Assembly: GCF_900105195.1 (NCBI RefSeq)
Contig: NZ_FNRX01000002.1
Span: 4,588,001 to 4,652,000 of the forward strand
Direction: 5' to 3'
Origin: Rhodococcus pyridinivorans
Lineage (GTDB): Bacteria; Actinomycetota; Actinomycetes; Mycobacteriales; Mycobacteriaceae
DNA length: 64,000 nt
Shown: positions 11,013-20,091 of the stretch, in pieces
Layout of the letters: the number at the start of each line of letters is the position of its first letter
Numbering within the stretch: the stretch's first letter is position 1
The notes under the pieces: generated by a model
What the model saw: the letters and a program-made list of their open reading frames with translations, nothing else
Told to the model about the DNA's origin: nothing
Databases searched by the model: none
Position numbers and translations under genes: made by a program

Positions 11013-11447
11013 GTGCTGTCCATCCACCATGCCCCGTTGAGGAAGACCGACCCCGAGAGTCTGTATCGGATCGTCGCTCTGCGGACCGATGTATTCGTCT
11101 TCGAGCAGGGCATCACCAGCGAACCGGAACTCGACGGCCGCGATCTCGACCCGACCACCGAACTGTTCTGGACGCGGGAGGGTGACGAGGTCCTCGCGAC
11201 GCTGCGCGTGCTCCACGACGACGGGGACGTCGCCCACATCGGCCGTGTCGCCACCGCCCGGCACGCACGCGGGCGCGGCCTCGCCGCGGAGTTGATCGAG
11301 GCGGCGCTCGGGACCTGCCCGGGGGTGGTCGACATCTCGGCGCAGGCGTACCTGGAGCACTGGTACGCGCGATTCGGGTTCGTGCGCACCGGAGCGAACT
11401 ACCTCGAGGCGGGGATCGACCACGTGCCGATGCGCCGCACCCCGTGA
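11013..11447 (+). CDS. GNAT acetyltransferase, ElaA-like
   Basis: 144-residue GNAT protein. Seen: LYRIVALRTDVFVFEQG near the N-terminus and an acetyl-CoA pyrophosphate loop VATARHARGRGLAAEL. The pattern ALRTDVFVFEQ with YLEHWYARFGFVRTG is typical of ElaA-like proteins, whose substrate is undefined. GTG 11013 is chosen because TACGAT (11001-11006) sits six bases upstream as a -10 element. A longer GTG start at 10986 would lie inside the tandem repeat. Confidence 0.8.
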   Translation: MLSIHHAPLRKTDPESLYRIVALRTDVFVFEQGITSEPELDGRDLDPTTELFWTREGDEVLATLRVLHDDGDVAHIGRVATARHARGRGLAAELIEAALGTCPGVVDISAQAYLEHWYARFGFVRTGANYLEAGIDHVPMRRTP

Positions 11448-11484
11448 CCGCGGGGCGCCCGTCGGCCGGCGGTCACGGGGTGCG
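11436..11484. terminator. Bidirectional hairpin between GNAT and SDR genes
   Basis: Perfect 16-bp inverted repeat, CGCACCCCGTGACCGC with its complement, and a 17-nt loop. It includes the GNAT stop codon and ends before the convergent SDR stop. Confidence 0.7.
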
Positions 11485-11497
11485 GGCGACGACGCTA

Positions 11498-12364
11498 TCA
11501 GCCGATCTCGAAGTGCACTCCGGTGAGCTTCTCCGACAATTCCCACAGCCGCGTCGCGGTCTCGCGGTCGCGGGCCCGACGCCCCACGGTGGCGACACCG
11601 GGCGCTCCGTAGAGCAGGAGACGCGGACCGATGTAGCCGCCCGCGATGCCCGGATCGGAAGCGGCGAGCACGACCGATTCGGCTCCCTGATCCGGGGTGC
11701 GCTGCAGGATCGTCTTGCCGAAACCGAACAACCGGTCGAACCACGTCCCCGTGTGGCTGCCTACCTCGGTGGCCGCGTAGCCCGGATGGGCCGCGACGGC
11801 GCGCAGCGGTGAGCGGGCGGCGGCGAGGCGTCGTTCGAGCTCGAGCGCGAACAACAGGTTCGCGAGCTTCGACTGTGCGTACCCCGCGGCGCGGTTGTAT
11901 GGGCGGCGCTCCCAGTTGAGGTCGTCGAGATCGATCCGGCCTATCAGGTGGGCGGCGCTCGACACCGTGACGATGCGGCCGGTGATACGCGGCAACAGCA
12001 GTCCGGTCAGGGCGAAGTGTCCGAGATGGTTCGTTCCGATCTGCATCTCGAACCCGTCGGCGGTGCGACCCAGCGGCACCGCCATGACCCCGGCGTTGTT
12101 GACCAGGACATCGATCCGGCGATCGGCGAAGGCGTCCGCGAAGGCACGGATCGCCGAGAGGTCGGCGAGATCGAGCGACATCATCTCGGCCCGGGGGCCG
12201 ATCTCGGCGGCGATGCGCTTGCCCCGGTCGACGTTGCGACCGGCGAGGACGACGGTGGCGCCGGCAGCCCCGAGGGCGCGGGCCGTCGCTTCGCCCACAC
12301 CGCTGGTGGCCCCCGTCACGACGACGGTGCGGCCGACCAGCGAGGTGGTGGCGTCAGGCGCCAA
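11498..12364 (-). CDS. Short-chain dehydrogenase, paralog of 5789-6676
   Basis: 288-residue NAD(P)-dependent SDR with TGATSGVG, NNAGVMAVPL and YAQSKLAN. Long blocks match the SDR at 5789-6676 (RTADGFEMQIGTNH, GHFALTGLLL, IDLDD, WERR). The only start giving a complete Rossmann fold is TTG 12364, which overlaps the end of the upstream esterase gene by 11 bp and suggests translational coupling. Substrate unknown. Confidence 0.82.
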   Translation of the reverse strand: MAPDATTSLVGRTVVVTGATSGVGEATARALGAAGATVVLAGRNVDRGKRIAAEIGPRAEMMSLDLADLSAIRAFADAFADRRIDVLVNNAGVMAVPLGRTADGFEMQIGTNHLGHFALTGLLLPRITGRIVTVSSAAHLIGRIDLDDLNWERRPYNRAAGYAQSKLANLLFALELERRLAAARSPLRAVAAHPGYAATEVGSHTGTWFDRLFGFGKTILQRTPDQGAESVVLAASDPGIAGGYIGPRLLLYGAPGVATVGRRARDRETATRLWELSEKLTGVHFEIG

Positions 12365-13349
12365 TCGAGGACTTGAGCATCGGGAGCATCGCCCACAGCT
12401 CGTCCTGCCAGTAACCCCACGAATGGGTACCGACGATCGGGAACGAGAAGTGTGCGGTATCGATACCCAGGGTCAGCAGGCGCACCTGGAAGGCGCGGTT
12501 CTGCGTGCGGGCGAGCGCTTCGAGACCCATGGCGTTGGTCGTGTTGAAGCTGCCCACGAGCGAGTTCGGCCGGTCGTACTGGCCGGGCAGACCGCTCGCC
12601 GCGGAGACCCACATCGGCAGTCCGCGCATCTGCGGCGCCGCGACGAACGGGTCGTGACGCAGCCACGCCGAGTCCCAGGGCGGTCCCCACATCGCGTCGG
12701 CGTTGTATCCGCCGGCGTCGAGCATGGCGAGACGGATGGCCTCGCGCATACCGGGGGCCGAGAGGTTGAGGTAACCCGAGAGGGAGCCGGCGAACTTGAA
12801 CTGGTCGCGGTGGTAGGCGGCCAGGATCAGCGCCGCGTTACCGCCCATCGACAGGCCGACCACCGCGTTGTTGTTGCGGTCGATGCCGTAGACGTTCGCG
12901 AGATGGTCGGGGAGGTTCTGGGTGAGGAAGGACTCCCACTTGTAGGTGTAGGGCTGGCCGTTGAAATTGCTCGGCGCGTACCAGTCGGCGTAGAAGCTCG
13001 ACTGTCCGCCCACCGGCATGATCACGTTGACGCCGTGATCGGCGAGCCACGCCGCGTTTGTCTCGTGTTCCCAGCCGCTCACATCGTCGGTGGCGCGCAG
13101 ACCGTCGAGCAGATAGACGGCCTTGTTGCTGCCGTTGTTCGCCCGCCAGATGCGTACCTTGATCGCCCCGACCCCACCCGGGGCGGCGACCATGTCCTCG
13201 TGGAAGCGATCGTACGGATCGGCCGCAGCCGTGCCGGCGCCGAGCCCACTGAACGCGAGCGCCAGCGGAAGGACCAGTGCCGCCACCAGCAGCCGCACGA
13301 GAGCGCGTCCCCCCCGCCGACGTGTTCCGGTTTTCGCCGACATCGTCAC
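12354..13349 (-). CDS. Secreted mycolyltransferase-like esterase (antigen 85 family)
   Basis: 331 residues with an export signal (basic start, hydrophobic about 16-36, AAADPYD cleavage region). The alpha/beta-hydrolase fold carries nucleophile Ser167 in GLSMGG and a late HSWGYW histidine, as in antigen 85 and corynebacterial mycolyltransferases, which transfer mycolates to trehalose or arabinogalactan in the cell envelope. GTG 13349 lies six bases after AAGGGGAG; the in-frame ATG at 13343 is an alternative. The family has several paralogs per genome, so the exact acceptor is uncertain. Confidence 0.85.
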   Translation of the reverse strand: MTMSAKTGTRRRGGRALVRLLVAALVLPLALAFSGLGAGTAAADPYDRFHEDMVAAPGGVGAIKVRIWRANNGSNKAVYLLDGLRATDDVSGWEHETNAAWLADHGVNVIMPVGGQSSFYADWYAPSNFNGQPYTYKWESFLTQNLPDHLANVYGIDRNNNAVVGLSMGGNAALILAAYHRDQFKFAGSLSGYLNLSAPGMREAIRLAMLDAGGYNADAMWGPPWDSAWLRHDPFVAAPQMRGLPMWVSAASGLPGQYDRPNSLVGSFNTTNAMGLEALARTQNRAFQVRLLTLGIDTAHFSFPIVGTHSWGYWQDELWAMLPMLKSSIGA

Positions 13350-13517
13350 AACATGCTCCCCTTGCACTCCAGTAACATTCTTCACTTCCGTCCCAGGGTA
13401 TCGACGGTGCAGAAACCTTAAGCAGGCTTGCACACAATCGTTATCGTGGAAAGTCCGGCAGCGTTATCGTCGGGCCTTCGGCGCTCGCATTCCGGGCGCA
13501 CCGCTAACCTCCGACCC

Positions 13518-14438
13518 GTGCCCGAAGCTCCCCTCCCCGTTCGCGACGGCCTGAACCCCACCCGCCTGCGACTGCCGGAAAATCCCAGCTGGGAGACCAT
13601 AGCGGAGTTCCTGCTCACACGCTTCCCGAACGATGCGGCGCGCATCGCGGAGAAGATCGAATCCGGCGAAGTGGTCGTACAGGACGGCACAGCGGTCACA
13701 TTTTCGACCCCGTACGTCCCACGCGAATTCGTGTATCTCTACCGTGATCCGCCCGCCGAACCGCGCGTTCCCTTCGAGATCGACGTCCTCCACCGTGACG
13801 AGAACCTACTCGTCGTGGACAAGCCGCACTTCCTGGCGACCACCCCGCGTGGTTCCTGGGTGACGGAGACCGCCGTGGTCCGGTTGCGCAAGGATCTGGA
13901 CCTGCCCGAACTGTCCCCCGTTCATCGGCTCGATCGGCTCACGGCGGGCGTCCTGGTGTTCACCGTCCGGCGCGAGGCGCGACGCGCGTACCAGATGCTG
14001 TTCGACGGGCGTCTCGTCGAGAAGGAGTACGAGGCGATCGCCCCGGCCGCGCCGCGCCTCGACTTCCCTCGCGAGGTCCGCAGCCGCATCGTCAAGGAGC
14101 GCGGCGTGCTGCAGGCCCGCGAGGTCGACGGTCCCGTCAACGCCGTGACCTCGATCGAATTGGTGGACACGGCCGACGACCGTGCGCGTTACCGTCTGCG
14201 TCCCGAGACCGGCCGGACGCATCAACTCCGGGTACACATGAACTCGCTCGGAATCCCCATTCTCGGCGACAACCTCTATCCGGAGGTGTACGAGCTCGAG
14301 CCACAGGATTATTCGAATCCGCTGCAGCTTCTGGCCAGATCCTTGTCGTTCCACGATCCGATCACAGGTCGGCCGACCCGCTTCGTAAGCCGACGAAACC
14401 TGGCAGCATGGAGTAACAGCACACCAGGACCCCGCTGA
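13518..14438 (+). CDS. RluA-family rRNA/tRNA pseudouridine synthase
   Basis: 306 residues. The catalytic motif HRLDRLTAG holds the essential aspartate, and RPETGRTHQLRVHMNSLG is the conserved C-terminal RluA block. An N-terminal S4-like segment is partly recognisable (RLPENPSWETIAEFLLTRFP). GTG 13518 follows a -10-like TAACCT (13505-13510) by seven bases, again suggesting a leaderless transcript. It is divergent from the mycolyltransferase gene; the 168 bp between them hold both promoters and a repeated CGTTATCGT. The target uridine cannot be read from sequence. Confidence 0.85.
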   Translation: MPEAPLPVRDGLNPTRLRLPENPSWETIAEFLLTRFPNDAARIAEKIESGEVVVQDGTAVTFSTPYVPREFVYLYRDPPAEPRVPFEIDVLHRDENLLVVDKPHFLATTPRGSWVTETAVVRLRKDLDLPELSPVHRLDRLTAGVLVFTVRREARRAYQMLFDGRLVEKEYEAIAPAAPRLDFPREVRSRIVKERGVLQAREVDGPVNAVTSIELVDTADDRARYRLRPETGRTHQLRVHMNSLGIPILGDNLYPEVYELEPQDYSNPLQLLARSLSFHDPITGRPTRFVSRRNLAAWSNSTPGPR

Positions 14439-14466
14439 CCGGCGAGTTCTCGTCTTGGAGGTTTCC

Positions 14467-14973
14467 ATGGAAATCGGCAGCATCTCGCGTACCTATGACG
14501 GGCGGGTGGCCCTGCGGTTCGAACGCTCGTTCCCCCACCCGCCGGAGAAGGTGTGGCGGGTCCTGACCGATCCGCAACATCTCCGCGCCTGGTTCCCTGC
14601 CGACGTCGAGTTCGCGCTCACACCCGGCGCCACACTCGAATTCCGCTCGACGCAGGAACAGACCCGCCGTTTCGGCCTGCCCGAAGGGCACACCAGCATG
14701 GGCAGTGTCCTCACGGTACGGCCCGCACGGATCCTGGAATACCTCTGGGACACCGACGTTCTGCACTGGGAACTCACTCCGGACGGCTCCGGCGGGTGCT
14801 GGCTCACCCTCACCCACACCACCGACGACGAGGAGGACGCCCTCGCACACGGCGCCGCCTGGCACGCCGGGTTCGAGGTGGTCGAGGCCCAATTGGAGGA
14901 ACGCCCGGTCGACTGGTCGATCTGGGACCGCGCAGCCGAACTGAGCACGCACTACCAGGGCAGCTCGGGCTGA
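14467..14973 (+). CDS. SRPBCC/AHSA1 (START-like) domain protein
   Basis: 168 residues with the AHSA1 pattern: FERSFPHPPEKVWRVLTDP at the start and LTLTHTTDDEEDALAHGAAWHAGF near the end. These proteins bind hydrophobic ligands, and most have no known role. GGAGG lies five bases before ATG 14467. It is 28 bp downstream of the pseudouridine synthase and may be cotranscribed. Confidence 0.8.
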   Translation: MEIGSISRTYDGRVALRFERSFPHPPEKVWRVLTDPQHLRAWFPADVEFALTPGATLEFRSTQEQTRRFGLPEGHTSMGSVLTVRPARILEYLWDTDVLHWELTPDGSGGCWLTLTHTTDDEEDALAHGAAWHAGFEVVEAQLEERPVDWSIWDRAAELSTHYQGSSG

Positions 14974-15019
14974 TCGCCCGGCTCGGGACTCGGGCCGATC
15001 ACCCGGGTGGAATATCCGC

Positions 15020-15565
15020 CTAGCGGCGCGCCCCACGTCGCGCGGGAGCCGAACCGATGCCATCGAGGTCGCGCTCCCGCGCGGTCGTGCGCGCCACGAT
15101 GCGCGCACCCCAAGCACCGATCGCGTCCCAGTCCCGGAAGTCACCGGAAGGGGCGCCGACCATCCTGACGACCATCCGTTCGCCGGTGCCGAGCACCGCC
15201 GGATCCAGCTTCCCCGGGAAGGTGCGATGTTCGACGGCCTCGATGCGTTCGGCGACGGCGCACGCGTCGTAGCACGTGTTCACCGACCTCCCGCCCGAGG
15301 CGACGGGACCCGACGAGAACAGGTAGACGTCGCGTTCGCGCAGTTCGGCCGCGTGCCGGTCGGAGAACTCCCGCGCGCTGCGCAGCCAGCGACTGCGGTA
15401 GACGGCGCTGCCGAGCACCACGACGTCGTACGCGTCGACCTCGTCGACGTGCTCGGGCGCGTTCACGTCGACCTGCGCGCCGTGGTGGCGCATCGACGCG
15501 GCCAGCGCAGTCGCGATCTCCGCGGTCGAACCGTGCCGACTGGCCACCGAAACAAGAACCTTCAT
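15020..15565 (-). CDS. Flavodoxin-domain protein (HemG-like)
   Basis: 181 residues. The N-terminus MKVLVSVASRHGSTAEIA is a flavodoxin FMN phosphate loop, and VVVLGSAVYRSRW resembles the second FMN loop of menaquinone-dependent protoporphyrinogen oxidase HemG. Whether it oxidises protoporphyrinogen here is unknown; actinobacteria usually use HemY. GGAGG lies five bases before ATG 15565. It is convergent with the START-like gene. Confidence 0.8.
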   Translation of the reverse strand: MKVLVSVASRHGSTAEIATALAASMRHHGAQVDVNAPEHVDEVDAYDVVVLGSAVYRSRWLRSAREFSDRHAAELRERDVYLFSSGPVASGGRSVNTCYDACAVAERIEAVEHRTFPGKLDPAVLGTGERMVVRMVGAPSGDFRDWDAIGAWGARIVARTTARERDLDGIGSAPARRGARR

Positions 15566-15728
15566 CACTACCTCCGGACCCGCGTCGAACCATGATCACC
15601 CCGAAACCGGGCCTTGACCAGGGCCGAAGTGCTCTTTGCCCGGTATCGGCAGATCACAGTCGGACGAATCCCCTCATATCGGACCGCGTGGCAAGGTGGA
15701 GGCAACGCGCACCGAGAGGAGCAGATGG

Positions 15729-17261
15729 ATGCCCAGCACATCGTCGGCGACCGTCGCGGAGGAGGCGGAACGCAAGTACTCCGCCACCGGCGACCGGCCG
15801 CTTCCGGACCTGACGGGACTGCCGTCCGTCGATGCGATCGACGTCGACCGGTTCGAATTGTCGGCCCAGTACTACGACACCGCCGACCTGTGCCTGCTGC
15901 GCTCGAAGATCACGCTCCGCAGGCGCGAGGGCGGCGACGACGCGGGATGGCATCTCAAACTGCCCTCCGGTGTCGACACCCGCACCGAACTGCACTTCCC
16001 CCTCGGCGACGACTCGGCCGAGGACGTTCCCGCAGACCTCGGATCCCTGTTGCGCGGCATCCGCCGTGGCGCCCCGTTGAGCCTGGCCGCTCTGCTCGTG
16101 ACCCGACGACATCGGCACCGGCTCCGGTCGTCCGACGGCGGCTTCGTCGCGGAGGTGGTGGTCGACGACGTCGACGCCGTGCGCAGCGCCGACGGATCCG
16201 AGATCCGCTGGAAGGAGATCGAGGTCGAGTGGAATTCCACCCTCGGCGACAGGACGATCGGCCGATTCCTCACAGCACTCGAGGAACGCTTCGCGGCCGT
16301 CGGGATCACCCGTTCGGAGAGCCCGTCGAAGCTCCACCGCGTGCTCGGCGACCTGCTCCCCGCCCGCCCGCCGATCGCGAAGGGCCTGATCCCGGTACGC
16401 GACTATCTCTCGAGCGAACTGCACACCCTGGGGTTGTCCGACATCGCCGTCCGCCGCGACGCACGCGACGCGGTGCACAGCATGCGCAAGGCCGCGCGGC
16501 GTCTGCGCAGCGCACTGCAGACCTATTCCGACGAGATCGTCGTGGATCCCGATCTCGTCGACGAACTCCGTTGGCTCGGAAGACGTCTCAGCCCGTCACG
16601 TGATCTCGAGGTCCAATGGGAACGGCTCACGGATCGCGTGGCCGACATCCCGGTCGAATCGCACCGGGAAGCGACGAGAGCCCGTATCGACGAGTACTTC
16701 TCGGCACGGTCGGAGGCCGCCCGCCTCGAAGCAGTCGACACACTGGACTCGGACCGGTACGTCGGGCTGCTCACCCGCCTCGACGCGGCGATCACCGACA
16801 TAGCGCCCGCCACAGAAGCGGCGGGGGCACGGCCGAAAGTGGCACGGAAGGAACTGTTGCGCGCGGTCGCAGCGCTGTCGAAAAAGGTCTCGCGCCGCGT
16901 CGACAGGGTCGGCGACGCCGAGAACCCGGCGGAGCGCGACGCGCTGATGCACCGGGCACGCAAGGGCGCCAAACGGATGCGGTATGCCATCGAGGTGATC
17001 GCGCCGCTGCATCCGAAGCGTTCCGGGCGGATCCTCGACCGATTCGACGACTTCCAGGATCTGCTCGGTGAATTCCAGGACTCCGTCGTGGCGCGGGAAC
17101 ACCTCCTGGACATGCTCTCCGAGCAGGGCCACACCGCCGAGACCAGTTTCGGGCTCGGGATCCTGTTCCGGATCGAGACCGAGATCGGCGACGCGCAGGC
17201 CGCACATCTGGACAGCGGATGGCGGAAGGCATACCGCGCCGCTCGCCGATTGTGGACCTGA
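15729..17261 (+). CDS. CYTH-CHAD domain protein
   Basis: 510 residues. The N-terminal CYTH domain (about 5-200) carries an EERKY-type motif (EEAERKYSA), charged strands such as KITLRRREGG, and EIEVEW. The C-terminal CHAD domain (about 215-505) has the repeated histidine/arginine helices AVHSMRKAARRLRSAL and HRARKGAKRMRYAIE. CYTH enzymes act on triphosphates and CHAD domains bind polyphosphate, so a role in phosphate or polyphosphate metabolism is likely. GAGAGGAG precedes ATG 15729 by eight bases. Confidence 0.88.
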   Translation: MPSTSSATVAEEAERKYSATGDRPLPDLTGLPSVDAIDVDRFELSAQYYDTADLCLLRSKITLRRREGGDDAGWHLKLPSGVDTRTELHFPLGDDSAEDVPADLGSLLRGIRRGAPLSLAALLVTRRHRHRLRSSDGGFVAEVVVDDVDAVRSADGSEIRWKEIEVEWNSTLGDRTIGRFLTALEERFAAVGITRSESPSKLHRVLGDLLPARPPIAKGLIPVRDYLSSELHTLGLSDIAVRRDARDAVHSMRKAARRLRSALQTYSDEIVVDPDLVDELRWLGRRLSPSRDLEVQWERLTDRVADIPVESHREATRARIDEYFSARSEAARLEAVDTLDSDRYVGLLTRLDAAITDIAPATEAAGARPKVARKELLRAVAALSKKVSRRVDRVGDAENPAERDALMHRARKGAKRMRYAIEVIAPLHPKRSGRILDRFDDFQDLLGEFQDSVVAREHLLDMLSEQGHTAETSFGLGILFRIETEIGDAQAAHLDSGWRKAYRAARRLWT

Positions 17262-17368
17262 TCGAGGCCGGAAGGCTCTGGTCGGGGCCTCCCCGATCGG
17301 GGATCATGAAGATCGTCGACACCGGGTCACGGCCGCGTCGTGGCGGTAACGTGGCCTCGGGCCGACCT

Positions 17369-17388
17369 GCGCGCGGGAAGCCGCGCGC
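17369..17388 (+). promoter_or_regulatory. GC hairpin in the leader of the universal stress gene
   Basis: GCGCGCGG-GAAG-CCGCGCGC, an 8-bp stem with a tetraloop. It lies just upstream of the AGAAGGAG ribosome site at about 17396-17403. It may stabilise the mRNA or modulate translation. Confidence 0.4.
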
Positions 17389-17409
17389 CGCAACGAGAAG
17401 GAGACATCC

Positions 17410-18303
17410 ATGAGCACACCGAGCACCCGCAAGGCAGTCGTCGCAGGCGTCGACGGCTCCGAAACGGCTGTAGCGGCAGCGCGGTGGGCCGGTGCCGTCG
17501 CGTCGCGCATCGGAGCACCCCTCCACCTCGTGCACTCGATGCCCCCGGAGGGCATCTTCTACAGCGAGGCCGCAGTGCTCGTGCAGTCGCAGATGATCCA
17601 GCAGCTCGAGGAGGACGGCAAGAAGCTCCTCGCCGACGCCGCCGAGCGAGTCCGCGCAGATCACCCCGAGCTCGAGATCAGCAGCTTCATCGGTCCCGGT
17701 CCCGCAGCCAAGTCGCTGCTCGAGGCCGCCGAGGACGCACGCCTGGTCGTCATGGGCGCCACCGGCGCGGGTGCGCTGGAGAACTTCCTCCTCGGCTCCA
17801 CCGTTCTGCGCGTCGCGAACCATGCGCCCTGCCCGGTGGTCGTGTGGCGCGGCAACACCGATTCTCCGCTGCCCGATTCCCGGCCGATCGTCGTCGGTGT
17901 GGACGGTAGCGAATTGTCCTCTGCCGCAGTCACTCACGCGTTCTATCTCGCGTCGGCCCTCGGGGTTCCGCTGCGGGCAGTGCACTCCTGGCTCGGTGAC
18001 GCCGCACTCGGTGTCGGCGCCACGGCCGCGCTGGTCGATTGGGATGCCGTGGAGACCTCGGAGACCGCGGTTCTCGCCGAGACGCTGGCCGGCTGGAGTG
18101 ATCGCCACCCCGAGGTCACCGTCGAGCGTGTGATCGACCGGGGCCCGGCCTCGAAGGTCCTGCTCGCGCACCTCGACGACGCCCAACTCGTCGCAGTCGG
18201 AAGCCACGGACGTGGCCAGTTCCGCGCCGCCCTGCTCGGATCCACGAGCCAGAACCTGCTGCACAAGGCTCCGTGCTCGGTGCTCATCGCCCGCAAGGTC
18301 TAG
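17410..18303 (+). CDS. Universal stress protein, tandem UspA domains
   Basis: 297 residues with two UspA domains (about 8-145 and 156-297). Each ends with the nucleotide-binding pattern: GATGAGALENFLLGST in the first and GSHGRGQFRAALLGST in the second. Such tandem proteins in actinobacteria bind ATP and often respond to hypoxia or stationary phase; no matching activator box was identified here. A strong ribosome site precedes ATG 17410. It ends at a hairpin terminator shared with the convergent kinase gene. Confidence 0.92.
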   Translation: MSTPSTRKAVVAGVDGSETAVAAARWAGAVASRIGAPLHLVHSMPPEGIFYSEAAVLVQSQMIQQLEEDGKKLLADAAERVRADHPELEISSFIGPGPAAKSLLEAAEDARLVVMGATGAGALENFLLGSTVLRVANHAPCPVVVWRGNTDSPLPDSRPIVVGVDGSELSSAAVTHAFYLASALGVPLRAVHSWLGDAALGVGATAALVDWDAVETSETAVLAETLAGWSDRHPEVTVERVIDRGPASKVLLAHLDDAQLVAVGSHGRGQFRAALLGSTSQNLLHKAPCSVLIARKV

Positions 18304-18324
18304 AACCGATCGTTCCGGTCCGAC

Positions 18325-18351
18325 GGGGATCGCTTCGACGAAGCGATCCCC
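18325..18351. terminator. Bidirectional terminator hairpin
   Basis: GGGGATCGCTTCG-A-CGAAGCGATCCCC, a near-perfect palindrome between two convergent genes. In practice it would fold as an 11-bp stem with a small loop. Confidence 0.7.
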
Positions 18352-18373
18352 GTTCACTGTTCTCGGGGCGCGA

Positions 18374-19855
18374 TCACCAGGGCGCTGGACCGAGCATGCT
18401 CTCCAGTCGCGCCGCGTCGACGGTCTCGACACCCGTATCGATCGCCGCTGCCTCCGGCCACGGATCCCGCCGGCGGAGTTGCTGTTCGAGCACGGCAGGG
18501 GTCGCATCGGAGGCATCGTCGCCGCGCTCGGCTCGGGATGCCATCCGTTGCAACAGGATTCCCTTGTCTGCACGGCACTCGATCTCGATCAAATCCACGG
18601 AAGCACCGTCCGCGACCTTGCGGGCCGCGTCGCGCTGCCCGGACGACAACCAGGTCGCGTCCAGCACGACGGATCGTCCCCGGGCCAGAGCGGTCTCGGC
18701 ACGGCGCAGCAGTTCGCGGTAGGTCGCCTCGGAATGCGTCGGTGCGTACAGACCGGCATCCGTACCGTCGCCGGTGCGGTCGGTGGGTTGCAGACCCGCC
18801 AACTCCTTGCGGACGATGTCGCTGCGCACTACATCCGCTCCGAGATACGCACCGACCGTGCGCGACAGTGTCGTCTTGCCGGTCGCGGAGACACCACCGA
18901 CGAGCACCATGCGCACGCGTCCCCGGTCGAGATGTCCCTCGAGCAACTCGACGAAACCGGTCGCCGTTTCCCGCGCCGCTGCATCACCCTGCTCGTAGCG
19001 TAGGGCGGTCACCTTCGCGCGCACCAACGCTCGATAGGCGATGTAGTGGTGCACGAGAGAGGAAGGCGGGTGATCGCCCGAGACCTCACCATATTGCTCG
19101 AGCAACCGCCGTGCTGCGGGTTCGGCACCGAGACGTTCGAGATCCATTGCGAGGAAGGCGAGATCGAGTACTGCGTCGCCGTAGCGCAACTCGTCGTCGA
19201 ACTCGAGGCAGTCGATGATGCGCGGACCGTCGTCGAGACAGAAGATGTCGTCGGCGAGCAGGTCGCCGTGTCCGTCCACGGCCCGGCCCGCCGCGATGCG
19301 TTCGTCGAACAGCACCGCCCGGCCGGCGAGGTAACGGTGCACGGACTCCCGGATCCGCGTCAACGCCCCGGCACGATCCGCCCCTACCTCCAGCCGGCCG
19401 AGATGGTCGAGACTGAGATCCCACAGCTCGGCGACGAAATCCGCGGAGGCACACCGGTCGATCTCGGGACCGTGCGGCGAGGAGGCGTGCAGTGCGGCGA
19501 CCTGCTGTGCCACCTCGTCGATCACCACCGACACGTCCTCACCTCGGCGGACCGCGGCGGCCAGGCGCCGGTCGTCGGGCAGCCGCACCATTTCGACGAG
19601 GTGCTCGCACAACTGTCCGTCCGGGCCGTGGACGTCCGCGACGCCCAGATAGACGTCCGGTGCGAGACGCCGGTTGAGCTCCACCTCCCGGTGGCAGATC
19701 CGTTCACGGGCCTCACGCGTGCGGTTGTCGAGGAAGCCCAGGTCGAGCGGCTTCTTCAGTTTGTGCACGCGCTCGCCGACGAAGAAGACCACCGACGAAT
19801 GCGTCTCCCTCACCCCCGCGTAGCCGACACCCTCCGGTCCGGCACCTGTGGTCAC
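18374..19855 (-). CDS. Two-domain aminoglycoside-phosphotransferase-like / P-loop kinase
   Basis: 493 residues. The N-terminal part (about 1-320) has a phosphotransferase fold with the catalytic loop DGHGDLLADDIF and metal-binding IIDCLEFDD. The C-terminal part (about 330-490) is a P-loop kinase with Walker A GGVSATGKTT and VVLDATWL. This fusion is conserved in bacteria but has no established substrate. GTG 19855 lies five bases after AGGGAGG. It is divergent from the phospholipid operon, with paired palindromes between them. Confidence 0.8.
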   Translation of the reverse strand: MTTGAGPEGVGYAGVRETHSSVVFFVGERVHKLKKPLDLGFLDNRTREARERICHREVELNRRLAPDVYLGVADVHGPDGQLCEHLVEMVRLPDDRRLAAAVRRGEDVSVVIDEVAQQVAALHASSPHGPEIDRCASADFVAELWDLSLDHLGRLEVGADRAGALTRIRESVHRYLAGRAVLFDERIAAGRAVDGHGDLLADDIFCLDDGPRIIDCLEFDDELRYGDAVLDLAFLAMDLERLGAEPAARRLLEQYGEVSGDHPPSSLVHHYIAYRALVRAKVTALRYEQGDAAARETATGFVELLEGHLDRGRVRMVLVGGVSATGKTTLSRTVGAYLGADVVRSDIVRKELAGLQPTDRTGDGTDAGLYAPTHSEATYRELLRRAETALARGRSVVLDATWLSSGQRDAARKVADGASVDLIEIECRADKGILLQRMASRAERGDDASDATPAVLEQQLRRRDPWPEAAAIDTGVETVDAARLESMLGPAPW

Positions 19856-19925
19856 TGCGCCCTCCCTGTCGTCGGCGGCTCCCACCGAGTCCTCTCGTCC
19901 ACCATATTGTCGTTCAGACACTCCC

Positions 19926-19965
19926 CCGGTGCATCTGCACAGCGCCCACCGGTGCATCCGCACAG
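19926..19965. promoter_or_regulatory. Paired 17-bp repeats in the kinase/plsB2 divergent promoter
   Basis: CCGGTGCATCTGCACAG (19926-19942) and CCGGTGCATCCGCACAG (19949-19965) differ at one base and are spaced 23 bp start to start. Each has a palindromic core (GTGCA..TGCAC and GTGC..GCAC). Spacing of about two helical turns suggests a dimeric regulator; none is assigned. Confidence 0.5.
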
Positions 19966-20091
19966 TGTGTGTGTTCTCCTCCGGATCGCCCGAACGAACC
20001 GGCCGCGACAGGTAGCTTTCACACCGAGGTGACTTCTGGACGGGGTGAGATGAGAAACGATCAACCGAGCCGGGTACGAGGAGACGACACC

